Assembly (NCBI RefSeq): GCF_014982855.1
Contig: NZ_JADCKF010000012.1
Location: 1 to 64,000 of the forward strand
Reading direction: 5' to 3'
DNA length: 64,000 nucleotides
Source of the DNA: Pseudoflavonifractor gallinarum
GTDB lineage: Bacteria; Bacillota; Clostridia; Oscillospirales; Oscillospiraceae
Shown here: piece after piece, positions 43,281 through 53,035 of the stretch
How positions within the stretch are numbered: position 1 is the first letter of the stretch
Layout of the letters: each line of letters starts with the position of its first letter
The notes under the pieces: model-generated
What the model saw: only the letters and a program-made list of their open reading frames with translations
The model's database searches: none
What the model was told of the DNA's origin: nothing
Position numbers and translations under genes: made by a program

Positions 43281-44861
43281 ATGTGTTCGATCATCGGTTT
43301 TACCCAAAAGACCAGGACGGCGGAGGAGGTGCGGTACTATCTGGACCGGACCCGTTCCCGGGGGCCGGACATGGCCCGTGTGACAGAGACGCCGTCGGGC
43401 TGGCTGGGCTTCCGGCGCCTTTCCATCATGGGACTGGACGAGCGGGGGATGCAGCCCTTCTCCCTGGGTGCGGATATGGTGGTGTGCAACGGGGAACTCT
43501 ACGGCTGGAGAAAATGGCGGGAGGCCCTGAAGAGGAAGTATTCCTTCCGCAGTGAGAGCGACTGTGAGATCCTGCTCCCCCTCTACCGGGAGTATGGGGT
43601 GGAGATGTTCTCCAAGCTGGACGCGGAATTTGCCCTCATCCTCTACGATGGACAGGAGGACACCTACATTGCCGCCCGGGACCCCATCGGCATCCGGCCG
43701 CTGTTCTACGGCTATGACCGGGACGGAGGCATCGTCTTTGCCAGTGAGGCAAAAAACCTGGTGGGGCTGTGCGGAGAGATTTTTCCCTTCCCGCCGGGGC
43801 ATTACTATTACCGTGGACAGTTTATCCGGTATGCGGACATTGCGCAGACGCCGTGCGACTGCACCGACGATCTGGAGACGGTCTGCCGCAAGATCCATGA
43901 CAAGCTGATCGCGGCGGTGGAAAAGCGGCTGGATGCGGACGCGCCCCTGGGATTTCTCCTCTCCGGCGGCCTGGATTCCAGCCTGGTGTGCGCCATTGCC
44001 GCCAAGCTCCTGGGCAGGCCCATCCGTACCTTTGCCATCGGCATGGACACGGACGCCATCGACCTCAAGTATGCCCGGACCGTAGCCGACTTTATCGGCG
44101 CGGAGCACACCGAGATCATCATGACCCGGGAAGATGTGCTCCGGGCACTCCCTGAGGTGGTAGCCGCACTGGGAACCTGGGACATCACCACCATCCGGGC
44201 CAGCATCGGCATGTACCTGTGCTGCCGGGCCATCCGGGAGCGGACCAATGTCCGGGTGCTCCTTACCGGAGAGATCTCCGATGAGCTCTTTGGGTATAAG
44301 TACACCGACTTTGCCCCCACACCGGAGGCCTTCCAGCAGGAGTCCCGCAAGCGGATCGAGGAGCTCCATCTGTACGATGTGCTCCGGGCCGACCGCTGTA
44401 TCAGTGTCCACTCCATGGAGGCGCGGGTGCCCTTTGGTGACCTGGATTTTGCCCGGTACGTCATGTCGGTGGACCCGACCCTCAAGATGAACACCTATGG
44501 CAAGGGAAAGTATCTGCTGCGCCGGGCTTTTGCGGAGGACGGCCTGCTGCCCGAACAGATCCTCTGGCGGGAGAAGGCGGCCTTTTCCGACGCGGTGGGC
44601 CACTCCATGGTGGATGATCTGAAGGAATACGCCGCCGGACAGTACACGGACGGGGCCTTTTTGAGCGGGTGCGCCAGGTATCCTTTCCGGCCTCCCTTTA
44701 CCAAGGAGAGCCTGCTCTACCGGGATCTCTTCGAGAAGTACTACCCGGGTCAGGCCGAAATGATCCGCGATTTCTGGATGCCCAACCGGGAATGGGAGGG
44801 CTGCGATGTGGATGACCCATCCGCCCGGGTGCTGGGAAACTACGGCGCCAGCGGTTTTTGA
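43281..44861 (+). CDS. asnB: Asparagine synthase (glutamine-hydrolysing)
   Basis: 526 residues. Cys2 (MCSIIGF) is the glutaminase nucleophile, with the class II glutaminase domain at about 2-200 (RLSIMGL, NGELYG). The synthase domain has the PP-loop LSGGLDSS near 231 and GEISDELFGY. Family length is normal. It makes asparagine from aspartate, ATP and glutamine. Its leader carries both a hexaloop/terminator module and an Asn T-box, so it is expected to respond to nitrogen state and to Asn-tRNA charging. Confidence 0.95.
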   Translation: MCSIIGFTQKTRTAEEVRYYLDRTRSRGPDMARVTETPSGWLGFRRLSIMGLDERGMQPFSLGADMVVCNGELYGWRKWREALKRKYSFRSESDCEILLPLYREYGVEMFSKLDAEFALILYDGQEDTYIAARDPIGIRPLFYGYDRDGGIVFASEAKNLVGLCGEIFPFPPGHYYYRGQFIRYADIAQTPCDCTDDLETVCRKIHDKLIAAVEKRLDADAPLGFLLSGGLDSSLVCAIAAKLLGRPIRTFAIGMDTDAIDLKYARTVADFIGAEHTEIIMTREDVLRALPEVVAALGTWDITTIRASIGMYLCCRAIRERTNVRVLLTGEISDELFGYKYTDFAPTPEAFQQESRKRIEELHLYDVLRADRCISVHSMEARVPFGDLDFARYVMSVDPTLKMNTYGKGKYLLRRAFAEDGLLPEQILWREKAAFSDAVGHSMVDDLKEYAAGQYTDGAFLSGCARYPFRPPFTKESLLYRDLFEKYYPGQAEMIRDFWMPNREWEGCDVDDPSARVLGNYGASGF

Positions 44862-44894
44862 GTATAAAATCCATGAAAAAAGAGGGAACAGCAC

Positions 44895-46526
44895 ATGACA
44901 AAGTATATTTTTGTGACCGGAGGCGTGGTATCCGGCTTGGGAAAAGGGATCGCGGCGGCCTCCCTGGGACGCCTGCTGAAGGCCCGGGGACTCAAGGTGG
45001 CCCTTCAGAAATTTGATCCCTATCTCAATGTGGACCCGGGTACCATGAGTCCCTATCAGCACGGCGAGGTGTTTGTCACGGAGGACGGCGCCGAGACCGA
45101 TTTGGATCTGGGACACTATGAGCGCTTCACCGACGAGGATTTGACGGTGGACTCCTCGGTCACCTCGGGCAAGATATACTGGTCGGTGCTCAACCGGGAG
45201 CGGGAGGGGGCTTTTCTGGGCGGTACCGTCCAGGTCATCCCCCACATCACCAACGAGATCAAGGAGCGGGTCTACCGGGTGGGACGGCGTCCGGGCATCG
45301 ATGTGGTCATCACGGAGATCGGCGGCACGGTGGGCGATATCGAGTCCCAGCCCTTCCTGGAGGCCATCCGCCAGGTGGCGGTGGAGGTGGGACGGCAGAA
45401 TGTGCTCTATATCCACGTCTCTCTCATTGTCTCCATCCCGGGGACCGGGGAGCTCAAGAGTAAGCCCACCCAGCACTCGGTCAAGGAGCTGCTGGGCCTG
45501 GGGATCCAGCCGGATGTGATTCTCTGTCGCTCCGACGCGGAGATCCCCCAGGACATCCGGGATAAAATTTCCCTCTTCTGCAATATCCCGCCGGAACAGG
45601 TGATTGCCAATCAGACGGCGCCCATTCTGTATGAAGTCCCGCTCATGCTGGAGCGGGAGGGGTTGGCCAGAGTGGTCTGCCAAAGATTGAAGCTGGGCGG
45701 AGCGGATGCGGATCTGAACCAGTGGCGCACCATGGTGGAACGGGCGAAACACCCGCACGGATGGGTGGAGATCGCGCTGGTGGGAAAGTATGTGGCGCTG
45801 CACGACGCCTATCTCTCCGTCGCGGAGGCCCTGGCCCACGGTGGGATCGAGAACAGTGTTCAGGTGGCCATCCGCTGGGTGGACTCGGAGCAGCTGAACG
45901 ATGACAATGCCGCGCAAATGCTGGGCGGATGCGCCGGAGTCATTGTCCCGGGCGGCTTTGGTTCCCGCGGGGTGGACGGGATGCTTTCGGCCATCCGCTG
46001 GGCCAGAGAGAACCGTGTCCCATACTTTGGGATCTGTCTGGGCATGCAGATGGCGGTGATCGAGTTTGCCCGCCACGCAGCCGGTCTGGCGGACGCCCAT
46101 TCCACGGAGCTGGCTTCCACTGCCCACCCGGTCATCGATCTGATGCCCGAGCAGCGGGAGGTGGTCAGCAAGGGTGGGACCATGCGTCTGGGGGCCTATC
46201 CCTGCCATATCACCAGCCGGGACACCAGGGCCTTTCACGCCTACGGCACAGAGGAGATCTGGGAGCGGCACCGCCATCGCTACGAGTTCAACAACGATTT
46301 CCGGACACTGCTTGTGGAAAAGGGGCTCTGCCTCTCCGGACTCTCCCCGGACGGCAGTCTGGTGGAGATGGTGGAGCTGCCCGGGCATCCCTGGTTTGTG
46401 GGCGTCCAATTCCATCCGGAATTCAAGTCCCGTCCCAACAAAGCCCACCCACTGTTCCGAGACTTTGTGGCCGCAGCGGTTGAGTATGCGGCCAAGCGTG
46501 GGGCAAAAGAGGCCGAGACGAGATGA
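44895..46526 (+). CDS. pyrG: CTP synthase
   Basis: 543 residues; aminates UTP to CTP with glutamine. The N-terminal synthetase domain ([12 protein letters not shown] at 7-18, HYERF and [12 protein letters not shown] motifs) is followed by the class I glutaminase domain with the nucleophile in GICLGMQM (near 381) and the terminal His-x-Glu in QFHPEF. It lies 33 bases after asnB with a modest ribosome site (GAGGG), so it is likely read from the asnB transcript. No own attenuator is seen. Confidence 0.95.
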   Translation: MTKYIFVTGGVVSGLGKGIAAASLGRLLKARGLKVALQKFDPYLNVDPGTMSPYQHGEVFVTEDGAETDLDLGHYERFTDEDLTVDSSVTSGKIYWSVLNREREGAFLGGTVQVIPHITNEIKERVYRVGRRPGIDVVITEIGGTVGDIESQPFLEAIRQVAVEVGRQNVLYIHVSLIVSIPGTGELKSKPTQHSVKELLGLGIQPDVILCRSDAEIPQDIRDKISLFCNIPPEQVIANQTAPILYEVPLMLEREGLARVVCQRLKLGGADADLNQWRTMVERAKHPHGWVEIALVGKYVALHDAYLSVAEALAHGGIENSVQVAIRWVDSEQLNDDNAAQMLGGCAGVIVPGGFGSRGVDGMLSAIRWARENRVPYFGICLGMQMAVIEFARHAAGLADAHSTELASTAHPVIDLMPEQREVVSKGGTMRLGAYPCHITSRDTRAFHAYGTEEIWERHRHRYEFNNDFRTLLVEKGLCLSGLSPDGSLVEMVELPGHPWFVGVQFHPEFKSRPNKAHPLFRDFVAAAVEYAAKRGAKEAETR

Positions 46527-46579
46527 CCTGTGGCGGGGCGGACGGAGTGCCCACAGCGCAATCATGGCTTTATTAGAAG

Positions 46580-46630
46580 GAGCGTCTGTTCTCTGTGCGA
46601 TGTCACAGAGGGCAGACGCTCTGTTTCTTT
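46580..46630 (+). terminator. Terminator after pyrG
   Basis: GAGCGTCTG with CAGACGCTC around an inner CTCTGTG/CACAGAG stem, followed by TGTTTCTTT. It ends the purF-asnB-pyrG region. Confidence 0.85.
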
Positions 46631-46706
46631 GGGGATATTTGTGTGAGGTGCAGAAAAGCGGATGTGCCGCCCTGGAACAGAATCGACAAAAAAGTGAAAA
46701 GGGCAC

Positions 46707-46735
46707 TTGACATTCTTGGTGGATATGTATATCAT
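46707..46735 (+). promoter_or_regulatory. Promoter of the GntR-ECF operon
   Basis: TTGACA (46707-46712) and TATCAT (46730-46735) with 17 bases between. The rest of the 371-base gap holds the pyrG terminator and the palindrome listed next. Confidence 0.8.
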
Positions 46736-46767
46736 ACTAATATAAAAGAGTAATACTTATTTTGAAA

Positions 46768-46779
46768 TATAATATTATA
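46768..46779. promoter_or_regulatory. Palindrome, candidate GntR operator
   Basis: TATAATATTATA is a perfect 12-bp palindrome about 25 bases into the predicted transcript. Its position before the regulator gene suits autoregulation; the site is AT-rich, so chance is possible. Confidence 0.4.
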
Positions 46780-46897
46780 TCAAACTGGTTCCAGGAAAGG
46801 AGGCGCGCAGCGGCATAAAGTGATATGCTATGATAGGCTGTGAAGCAAATTGGCGCGTTTCATGCTATGCCGTGGAATCAGAAAGGAATGGATCAGA

Positions 46898-47653
46898 ATG
46901 GGGACGAAATTTTCGGCGCGGGAGACAATGGATCTCTACGCACAAACAAAGGTAGCACTGCTTCGGATGCTGGTTTCCTGTAGCCGGCAGGGGGTAGAGC
47001 GTCTTCCGTCGGAAGAAGATCTGGGAAAACAGCTCGGCGTGAGCCGTATGGTCATCCGGGATGTCATGGGAGAACTGGAGTCCCGGGGATACGTAACGCG
47101 CAAGCGCGGTGTGGGGACCCGGATCAATACCCACATTTTTATGGCACAGCCGCGGGTGGATGAGCAGCTGGACTATCTGGAGCTGATCCGTGCCACAGGC
47201 CGGGAGCCGGAATGTAAGTATCTATCAGACGCATGGATTTTGACGCCGGAGGAACCTGTTTTGGATGAGACCTTCCGGACGGAGCCGGGGGAGCGTCTTC
47301 TGCGTCTGGAACGCTGTTTCTATGGAGGTGGGATACCGCTGATTTATAGCCGCGTGTACATCAAAGAGAGTATTTTCCGATTGGATTACAGCAAGTGGAA
47401 CGGTTATCAGGACCTGTCGATCTTTGAGTTTCTGGAGACCTTCTGTGTCAAGCAGGTCCATATTACACTGGCAGAATTGAACATTGTGCCGGCGGACACA
47501 TCCCTTGCGCAGCAGCTGGAGGTATCCCAGGGGACACCCCTGCTTCTGATGCGGGATACCGGATATACCGTGGAGGGAGAGGCCATTGTCCGGGCCAACG
47601 CCTATCTGCGCTCTGACATTCTGCCGGTCAAATTGGTACGGCACCGAATCTGA
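46898..47653 (+). CDS. GntR-family regulator, UTRA (HutC) type
   Basis: 251 residues from ATG 46898 (AAAGGA 9 bases upstream; ATGs further up lack sites). The winged-helix domain (about 15-80, RLPSEEDLGKQLGVSRMVIRDVMGELESRGYV) is followed by a UTRA ligand domain ending in the typical RANAYLRSDILPVKLVRHRI. It leads an ECF transporter and amidohydrolase operon and is probably controlled by the transported compound or a product of it. Confidence 0.85.
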   Translation: MGTKFSARETMDLYAQTKVALLRMLVSCSRQGVERLPSEEDLGKQLGVSRMVIRDVMGELESRGYVTRKRGVGTRINTHIFMAQPRVDEQLDYLELIRATGREPECKYLSDAWILTPEEPVLDETFRTEPGERLLRLERCFYGGGIPLIYSRVYIKESIFRLDYSKWNGYQDLSIFEFLETFCVKQVHITLAELNIVPADTSLAQQLEVSQGTPLLLMRDTGYTVEGEAIVRANAYLRSDILPVKLVRHRI

Positions 47654-47683
47654 CGACCGCTCTCATGCGTTGAAGGAGGAAGA

Positions 47684-48526
47684 ATGACCATGCGCCAAAA
47701 CCTGACCCGTAAACGCAAGACCCATTTTGCCACGATCACCGTGTGGGCCGCCCTGATGGCGGCGGCAAGTATGCTGCCCTCGTTCCCCATTTTGGGCGGC
47801 GGCGGAAACTTCAGCATCAGCTATACACTGGCCCCCCTGGCGGGAGTGATGTTCGGACCGATCCCGGGCGGACTGGCCGCGTTGATCGGAGATTTCATCG
47901 GTACGCTGATCGCGCCCCATACCGCCAACGTGGGCATCTTTACCTGCCTGACGGGCGCATCCAATGCCTTTGCCGCCGGCTATCTGAGCCGTGGAAACTG
48001 GAAGCCGGCCTTTGGCCTGATCGTACTGAGCATCGGCAGCTGGCTGCTCTACCCGGCCGCACGGGAAGCGTGGATCTACAGCGTGACGGTCTGGTGTGTC
48101 GGTCTGGTCATGGCGCTGGTGGGAGGGACCCTTGGCGTATACCTCTTTGAAAAGAAGCGCTTTCTCTGGAAGGCGATCGGCCTCTTTTTGATCCTCTATC
48201 CGTGCTATATTGTGGCCCAGGGAATTAACTGCATCTTCGTGATGATGCTGATGGATCTCCCGGCGGATCTTCTGAAGGTGCTGGCCTTCAGCGTGCCGGC
48301 AGAGCGGCTTGTCTTTTCCTTTGCGGCGGTGATCATTGGGATCCCCCTCCTGATGGGCCTTCCCAAGATCGGGGTCTTTGTGGGGCCCGCCTATGACAAT
48401 CTGGAGGAGGAGACAGAGCTGGACCGGCAGATGCGGCTGGAGTATGAGGAGAACCGGAGAAAACGGGACGCGATGCAGAAGGAATGTGCAGAGAAGGTCT
48501 TTTGTCAGGAGGAGGTTCGGTCATGA
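47684..48526 (+). CDS. ECF transporter substrate-binding S component
   Basis: 280 residues with about six membrane helices and a charged cytoplasmic tail. The beginning (AALMAAASMLPSFPILGGGGNFSISYTLAPLAGVMFGP) has the S-component pattern that contacts EcfT, including small residues in helix 1. I cannot match it to a known vitamin class (not clearly BioY, ThiT, RibU, PdxU or FolT). AAGGAGG lies just upstream; ATG 47690 is an alternative start. Substrate clue: the operon ends with a creatininase-family amidohydrolase. Confidence 0.8.
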   Translation: MTMRQNLTRKRKTHFATITVWAALMAAASMLPSFPILGGGGNFSISYTLAPLAGVMFGPIPGGLAALIGDFIGTLIAPHTANVGIFTCLTGASNAFAAGYLSRGNWKPAFGLIVLSIGSWLLYPAAREAWIYSVTVWCVGLVMALVGGTLGVYLFEKKRFLWKAIGLFLILYPCYIVAQGINCIFVMMLMDLPADLLKVLAFSVPAERLVFSFAAVIIGIPLLMGLPKIGVFVGPAYDNLEEETELDRQMRLEYEENRRKRDAMQKECAEKVFCQEEVRS

Positions 48527-49317
48527 TCAAATACCATGCTGGAGAGTCCTTTCTCCATAAGTTGGATCCGCGTGTCAAAATCATTATGCTCCTGATCCTG
48601 ACGATTCTGGTGTTTGTCACCCGCAATTTCCCCGTTCTGGGGCTGGTCTTTCTTCTGATTATGATCTGCTGGAAGGTGTCCGGCATATCGATCCGTGAGT
48701 TGGGCGGATACCTGAAGCTCTTGGTGGGCCTGGTGCTCTTTGTGGTATTGATCCAGACGCTTTTCCAGGGCGGAGAAACCATTCTGATCAGCCCCATTAT
48801 TCCGGACTTTGTCCCGCTGATCGGAGGAATGGGGAGCATTGCGGTGGAAGGCGTGCTCTTTGGCCTGCTCCTGGGATTCCGCCTGATGGTCATTATGTGC
48901 CTGATGCCGCTGATCATCATGACCACCCGAGTGCGGGATCTGGCACTTGGATTTGTCAAGCTGGGGCTGCCCTACCGGTATGCGTTTATGATCACCACGG
49001 CCCTCAATCAGGTGCCGGTGCTCCAGGAACAGATCGCCACCATTACGGATGCGCAGAAGCTCCGGGCATTTACCGCCTTTGAAGATGGCGGAACCCTCCA
49101 GAAACTGAAGTCGTATCCTGCCCTGGTGGTGCCGCTGGTGATGGGCAGTATGAAGAAATCCACACTGATCGGAACCGCGATGGATGTCCGTTCCTTTGGG
49201 AGCCGTCCCAAGCGGACCTATCTGCACGATATCGCGATGCACGGGGCGGATTGGGCCTTCCTCTGTTTTATCCTGGCCTTCTGCGCCGGTATGTTCACAC
49301 TGAATGTCATGCTGTAA
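48523..49317 (+). CDS. ecfT: ECF transporter T component
   Basis: 264 residues with four to five membrane helices; LHKLDPRVKIIMLL is the classical EcfT/CbiQ start. The cytoplasmic helices carry the Ala-Arg-Gly-like coupling motifs in modified form (AFTAFEDGG and DVRSFGSRPKRT). ATG 48523 overlaps the S-component stop (ATGA) behind GGAGG. A dedicated (group I) transporter, since all four subunits are together. Confidence 0.85.
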   Translation: MIKYHAGESFLHKLDPRVKIIMLLILTILVFVTRNFPVLGLVFLLIMICWKVSGISIRELGGYLKLLVGLVLFVVLIQTLFQGGETILISPIIPDFVPLIGGMGSIAVEGVLFGLLLGFRLMVIMCLMPLIIMTTRVRDLALGFVKLGLPYRYAFMITTALNQVPVLQEQIATITDAQKLRAFTAFEDGGTLQKLKSYPALVVPLVMGSMKKSTLIGTAMDVRSFGSRPKRTYLHDIAMHGADWAFLCFILAFCAGMFTLNVML

Positions 49318-49329
49318 GGGGGGAGTATC

Positions 49330-50199
49330 ATGGATGAGATCATTCTGGATGTGTTTGACGCCTCGTTCCGCTATCCCAATGCGCCGGCGTATAGCCTGAA
49401 GCACATCAACTTTCAGGTCCGGAAGGGCGAGTTTCTGGTCATCATGGGCGAGAATGGTGCAGGAAAAACCACCCTGTGCAAGATGCTCTCCGGCATCATC
49501 CCCCACAGCCAGGAGGGAGTATACTTCGGCGATGTGACCATCTGCGGCCTGAACAGCAAGGAGCATACCCTCCCCGAGCTCTGCCAGCATATCGGCATTG
49601 TGCTGGATGACCCCGAATCGCAGATTTTTACCACAGAGGTGCTGGATGAGGTGGCCTTTGGTGCGGAAAATCTGGAGATCCCCACCGATGAGATCCAGCG
49701 CAACGCGGATTGGGCGCTCCAGGTGGTGCGGATGGCGGGATATGAGGAAAAAGACCCCACCCGCCTGTCGGGAGGACAGAAGCAGCGCGTGGCGATCGCC
49801 TCTGCACTGACCATGCAGCCGGAGATTTTGATTCTGGACGAGCCGACCTCCCAGCTGGACCCCATCGGCACCATCGAGGTGTTTCAGGTGGTCCGGGAAC
49901 TGAAGGAAAAATACAATATGACTATCATCATGGTCACCCATAAGAGCGAAGAGATCGCCCAGTTTGCAGACCGTGTTCTGGTACTGCATGAGGGAGAGGT
50001 GCTGGCCATGGACACGCCCCAGCGTATTTTCCGGAATAAGGAGATTGTGGACAAGGCATGGCTGGCCGTTCCGCAGGTCTCCATGGTAGCGGTGGAGCTG
50101 GAACAGAGCGGGATCCCGCTGGACGCCTTTCCGGTCCGGCTGGAAGAGGGCGTAGAGGTCTTTTCCGCCCTGCTGCAAGAAACGGAGGCGAGGATATGA
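49330..50199 (+). CDS. ECF transporter ATPase A1
   Basis: 289 residues. Walker A GENGAGKTT (near 41), Q-loop region DDPESQIFT, signature LSGGQKQRV, Walker B ILILDEPTSQLD and switch MVTHK. A C-terminal extension holds the EcfA dimer region. It pairs with the second ATPase to drive the T and S subunits. Confidence 0.9.
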   Translation: MDEIILDVFDASFRYPNAPAYSLKHINFQVRKGEFLVIMGENGAGKTTLCKMLSGIIPHSQEGVYFGDVTICGLNSKEHTLPELCQHIGIVLDDPESQIFTTEVLDEVAFGAENLEIPTDEIQRNADWALQVVRMAGYEEKDPTRLSGGQKQRVAIASALTMQPEILILDEPTSQLDPIGTIEVFQVVRELKEKYNMTIIMVTHKSEEIAQFADRVLVLHEGEVLAMDTPQRIFRNKEIVDKAWLAVPQVSMVAVELEQSGIPLDAFPVRLEEGVEVFSALLQETEARI

Positions 50200-51035
50200 G
50201 GGAACCTGTCATTCAAGTGGACCACCTGACCTATACCTACCCCAATGGCTTTGAGGCGCTGCACGATGTCAGCTTTACCATCGAGAAGAATGACTTTGTG
50301 GCGATCATTGGGCAGAACGGCGCGGGAAAATCCACCCTCCTGAAAAATCTGGTGGGGCTGCATAAGCCGACCCAGGGAAATATTATCGTGGATGGCGTCA
50401 ACACCCGGGAGATCAGCGTGGCCCGCCTGTCCACCAAGGTGGGATTTGTGCTCCAGAACCCGGACCGGCAGCTCTTCGCCGACTCGGTGGAGGAGGAGAT
50501 CCGGTTTGGCCCTCAAAATTTAAAGCTGGACAAGGCGGAGATCGACGCCCGGGTAGAACATGCCATGGAGCAGACCGGCTTGATCAGACTGCGTCGGGAA
50601 TTCCCCATGGCGCTCTCGGCCGGTGACCGGGCAAAGGTGGTCATCGCCTCGGTGATCGCCATGCAGCCGGAGATCATCATTCTGGATGAGCCCACCACCG
50701 GCCAGGACCGGCGGGGATGCGCCCAGATCATGGACATTGCCAAAGAGTTTCAGCGCCGCGGACATACGGTGATCGTTGTGACACATGCCATGTCCCTTGT
50801 GGCGGAGTACGCCGACCGGGTCATCGTCATGTGCAAGGGACGGCGGATTCTGGACGGACCCACCGCGGAGGTATTTGCCCAGGAGGAGAAGCTGAAAGAG
50901 TCCTTCGTGCTGCCGCCTCAGGTAACGCGTCTGGCGCGGGCCATGTCCGCCGTCCTTCCGGTAGACCATACGATCCTGTCGACACAGGAGCTCTCCGGAT
51001 GTATTGCGGCCAGAGTACAGGCAAATCAAATGTGA
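50196..51035 (+). CDS. ECF transporter ATPase A2 with altered signature
   Basis: 279 residues from ATG 50196, which overlaps the A1 stop. Walker A GQNGAGKST, Walker B IIILDEPTTGQD and switch VVTHA are intact, but the signature reads LSAGDRAKV in place of LSGGQ. In the A1/A2 heterodimer one of the two ATP sites would therefore be degenerate or divergent. Confidence 0.9.
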   Translation: MREPVIQVDHLTYTYPNGFEALHDVSFTIEKNDFVAIIGQNGAGKSTLLKNLVGLHKPTQGNIIVDGVNTREISVARLSTKVGFVLQNPDRQLFADSVEEEIRFGPQNLKLDKAEIDARVEHAMEQTGLIRLRREFPMALSAGDRAKVVIASVIAMQPEIIILDEPTTGQDRRGCAQIMDIAKEFQRRGHTVIVVTHAMSLVAEYADRVIVMCKGRRILDGPTAEVFAQEEKLKESFVLPPQVTRLARAMSAVLPVDHTILSTQELSGCIAARVQANQM

Positions 51036-51050
51036 GGGAGTGGGGAAATA

Positions 51051-51839
51051 ATGGGACGCGATTACCAGGACATGTGCTGGCCGGATATTGAGGCGATGGA
51101 CCGGGAGAAGACGATCATACTGATTCCAGTGGGGGCGACCGAGCAGCATGGCCACCATCTGCCGCTGGGGACCGATACGCTGGATGCACAGTGTGCGGCG
51201 GAGCGGATCCTTGCCCAGTTGGAGCCGGAATTCAAGCTGTTGCTCTTCCCCATGATTCCGGTGGGACTCAGTGTGGAGCATATGGCATATCCCGGTACGG
51301 TAACCTTCCAGCCGGATACATACTACCGGATGCTGAAAGAGATCTGTGACTGCCTGGTCCGGCATGGCTTCCGGAAGCTGGTCTTCCTGAACGGGCATGG
51401 CGGGAACTCCGCCACGCTGAACAACGTGGCCTATACCGTACGCTCGGAGACGGGCGCGGGTGTATTTATCATCGATATCTCCATTTTGCTGGCACAGCCG
51501 GACAAGCCGGTGGAAGTGCGGACCGATCCGGGCTGCGACTCCCATGCAGGAGAGCTGGAGAGCGCGCTGGTGCTGGTGTCGCGGCCGGAGGCGGTGCGGA
51601 TGGAGCGGGCCGTTCCCACGCGGCCGGAGAAATTCCTGGGCAACCAGGTCTTTACGCTGGAGGGGCCTGTGGGAATGGGCTGGCTGGCCAATGATCTCTC
51701 GGCGGCCGGCAATTGCGGGAACCCGACTTTTGCCACAAAAGAGCAGGGAGAAAAGATGATGGCATACATTGTGGAGAAGGCCTGTACAGCCCTCCATGAA
51801 ATTGCTGCCTGGGACGCATCGGTCACCCCTCGGGCATAA
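51051..51839 (+). CDS. Creatininase-family amidohydrolase
   Basis: 262 residues. Metal-binding motifs GATEQHGHHLPLGTD (about 28-42), NGHGGN (about 105-110) and DSHAGELES identify the creatininase/FAPy-deformylase family, which opens cyclic amides or removes formyl groups. It is 15 bases after the ECF ATPase, so the transported compound may be an amide or N-formyl precursor that this enzyme hydrolyses inside the cell. Creatinine itself is possible but not shown. Confidence 0.85.
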   Translation: MGRDYQDMCWPDIEAMDREKTIILIPVGATEQHGHHLPLGTDTLDAQCAAERILAQLEPEFKLLLFPMIPVGLSVEHMAYPGTVTFQPDTYYRMLKEICDCLVRHGFRKLVFLNGHGGNSATLNNVAYTVRSETGAGVFIIDISILLAQPDKPVEVRTDPGCDSHAGELESALVLVSRPEAVRMERAVPTRPEKFLGNQVFTLEGPVGMGWLANDLSAAGNCGNPTFATKEQGEKMMAYIVEKACTALHEIAAWDASVTPRA

Positions 51840-51848
51840 AAAGGAAAA

Positions 51849-51885
51849 AGAGGCCCCCCGGCTAGACCGGGGGGGCCTCTCTTTA
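51849..51885. terminator. Shared terminator between convergent operons
   Basis: AGAGGCCCCCCGG pairs with CCGGGGGGCCTCT. It is followed by CTTTATC on the plus strand and by a T-rich stretch (TTTTTCCTTTTT) on the minus strand, so it ends both the ECF operon and the sugar-acid operon. Confidence 0.85.
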
Positions 51886-51939
51886 TCTAGCAGTTGTCTG
51901 GAAGGATCTCTTCTGTCTGCTGCTATGGTTTTCAGCGGA

Positions 51940-52980
51940 TCACGCTTTTTTGCCGTTCACTGCCATCATTCTGGCGTATTCGATGGCATTGACCAGGCTC
52001 AGCTCGTTGGCTACGCCTTGTCCCGCATGGCCGAATGCGGTTCCGTGGTCCACCGATGCGCGGATAATCGGCAGGCCCAGGGTCACATTTACGCCCTCCA
52101 CGGCGTCCCAATGCTGCTCGGCCCGGTTGTAGACAAAGCCGACCACCTTCAGAGGAATGTGCCCCTGATCGTGGTACATGGCCACGACGATGTCGTACCA
52201 GCCACCCCGCGCCTTGGAGTAGAGGCTGTCCGGCGGGACCGGGCCATCCACACAGAGCCCTTCCGCCTGGGCCTCCTGGATGGCGGGGATGATCTCTTCG
52301 ATCTCCTCAGTTCCAAACATTCCGTTCTCACCGGCGTGGGGATTCAGTCCGGCAACACCGATTCTGGGACGCTCGATCCCCAGGGCACGGCAGCCCTCGT
52401 GGGCAATGCGGATCACATCGAGTACCCGCTGCTTCTTGACCAAGTCGCAGGCCTGGCGCAGAGAGACATGTGTGGATACGTGCACCACGCGCAAATCATG
52501 ATGGGCCAGCATCATGGTGTACTTGGGAGTATGGGTGAATTCCGCGTAAATTTCCGTGTGGCCGGAATAATGGTGGCCAGCCAGATTGATGGCCTCTTTG
52601 TTCAGAGCATTGGTCACCGTGCCGTCGATTTTGCGGTCCATAGCCAGTTCAATGACCTTCTTCACGCATTGAAAGGCTGCCTCACCGCACATGGCAGATA
52701 CCTTGCCAAAGGCGAACTTGTCCATGTCCACCAAGTCCATGTGGTATACATCCACTGTTCCGAAGGTATACAGGCCTTGGGCGGGATCATCAACACGATT
52801 GATGCGCAAATCGGGCCGATTGATGATGCGGGCGGCCTGCTCCAGCATTTTTGCGTCACCGATCACCAGAGGGCGGCAGGTCTCATAGATTTCTTTTTTG
52901 CTCAGCGCCTTCATTGTGATCTCGGGACCGTTGCCGGCCGGATCGCCCATGGTAATTCCAAGAATGGGTCTATATTCCAC
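51940..52980 (-). CDS. PdxA2-like 4-phospho-sugar-acid dehydrogenase
   Basis: 346 residues of the PdxA family. GITMGDPAGNGPE at the N terminus, the metal-binding histidines (GHTEIYA, GLNPHAGE, YHDQGHIPLK) and HGTAFG are present. PdxA itself acts on 4-phosphohydroxythreonine in B6 synthesis. Copies next to DUF1537 kinases instead oxidise and decarboxylate 4-phospho-threonate or -erythronate to dihydroxyacetone phosphate, and this context applies here. GTG start with GAGAGG upstream. Last gene of the operon. Confidence 0.85.
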   Translation of the reverse strand: MEYRPILGITMGDPAGNGPEITMKALSKKEIYETCRPLVIGDAKMLEQAARIINRPDLRINRVDDPAQGLYTFGTVDVYHMDLVDMDKFAFGKVSAMCGEAAFQCVKKVIELAMDRKIDGTVTNALNKEAINLAGHHYSGHTEIYAEFTHTPKYTMMLAHHDLRVVHVSTHVSLRQACDLVKKQRVLDVIRIAHEGCRALGIERPRIGVAGLNPHAGENGMFGTEEIEEIIPAIQEAQAEGLCVDGPVPPDSLYSKARGGWYDIVVAMYHDQGHIPLKVVGFVYNRAEQHWDAVEGVNVTLGLPIIRASVDHGTAFGHAGQGVANELSLVNAIEYARMMAVNGKKA

Positions 52981-53035
52981 GATTAAAACCTCTCTTTACT
53001 CCGTCTTTCCGATCATTACGCGGAATGTGGTGATT

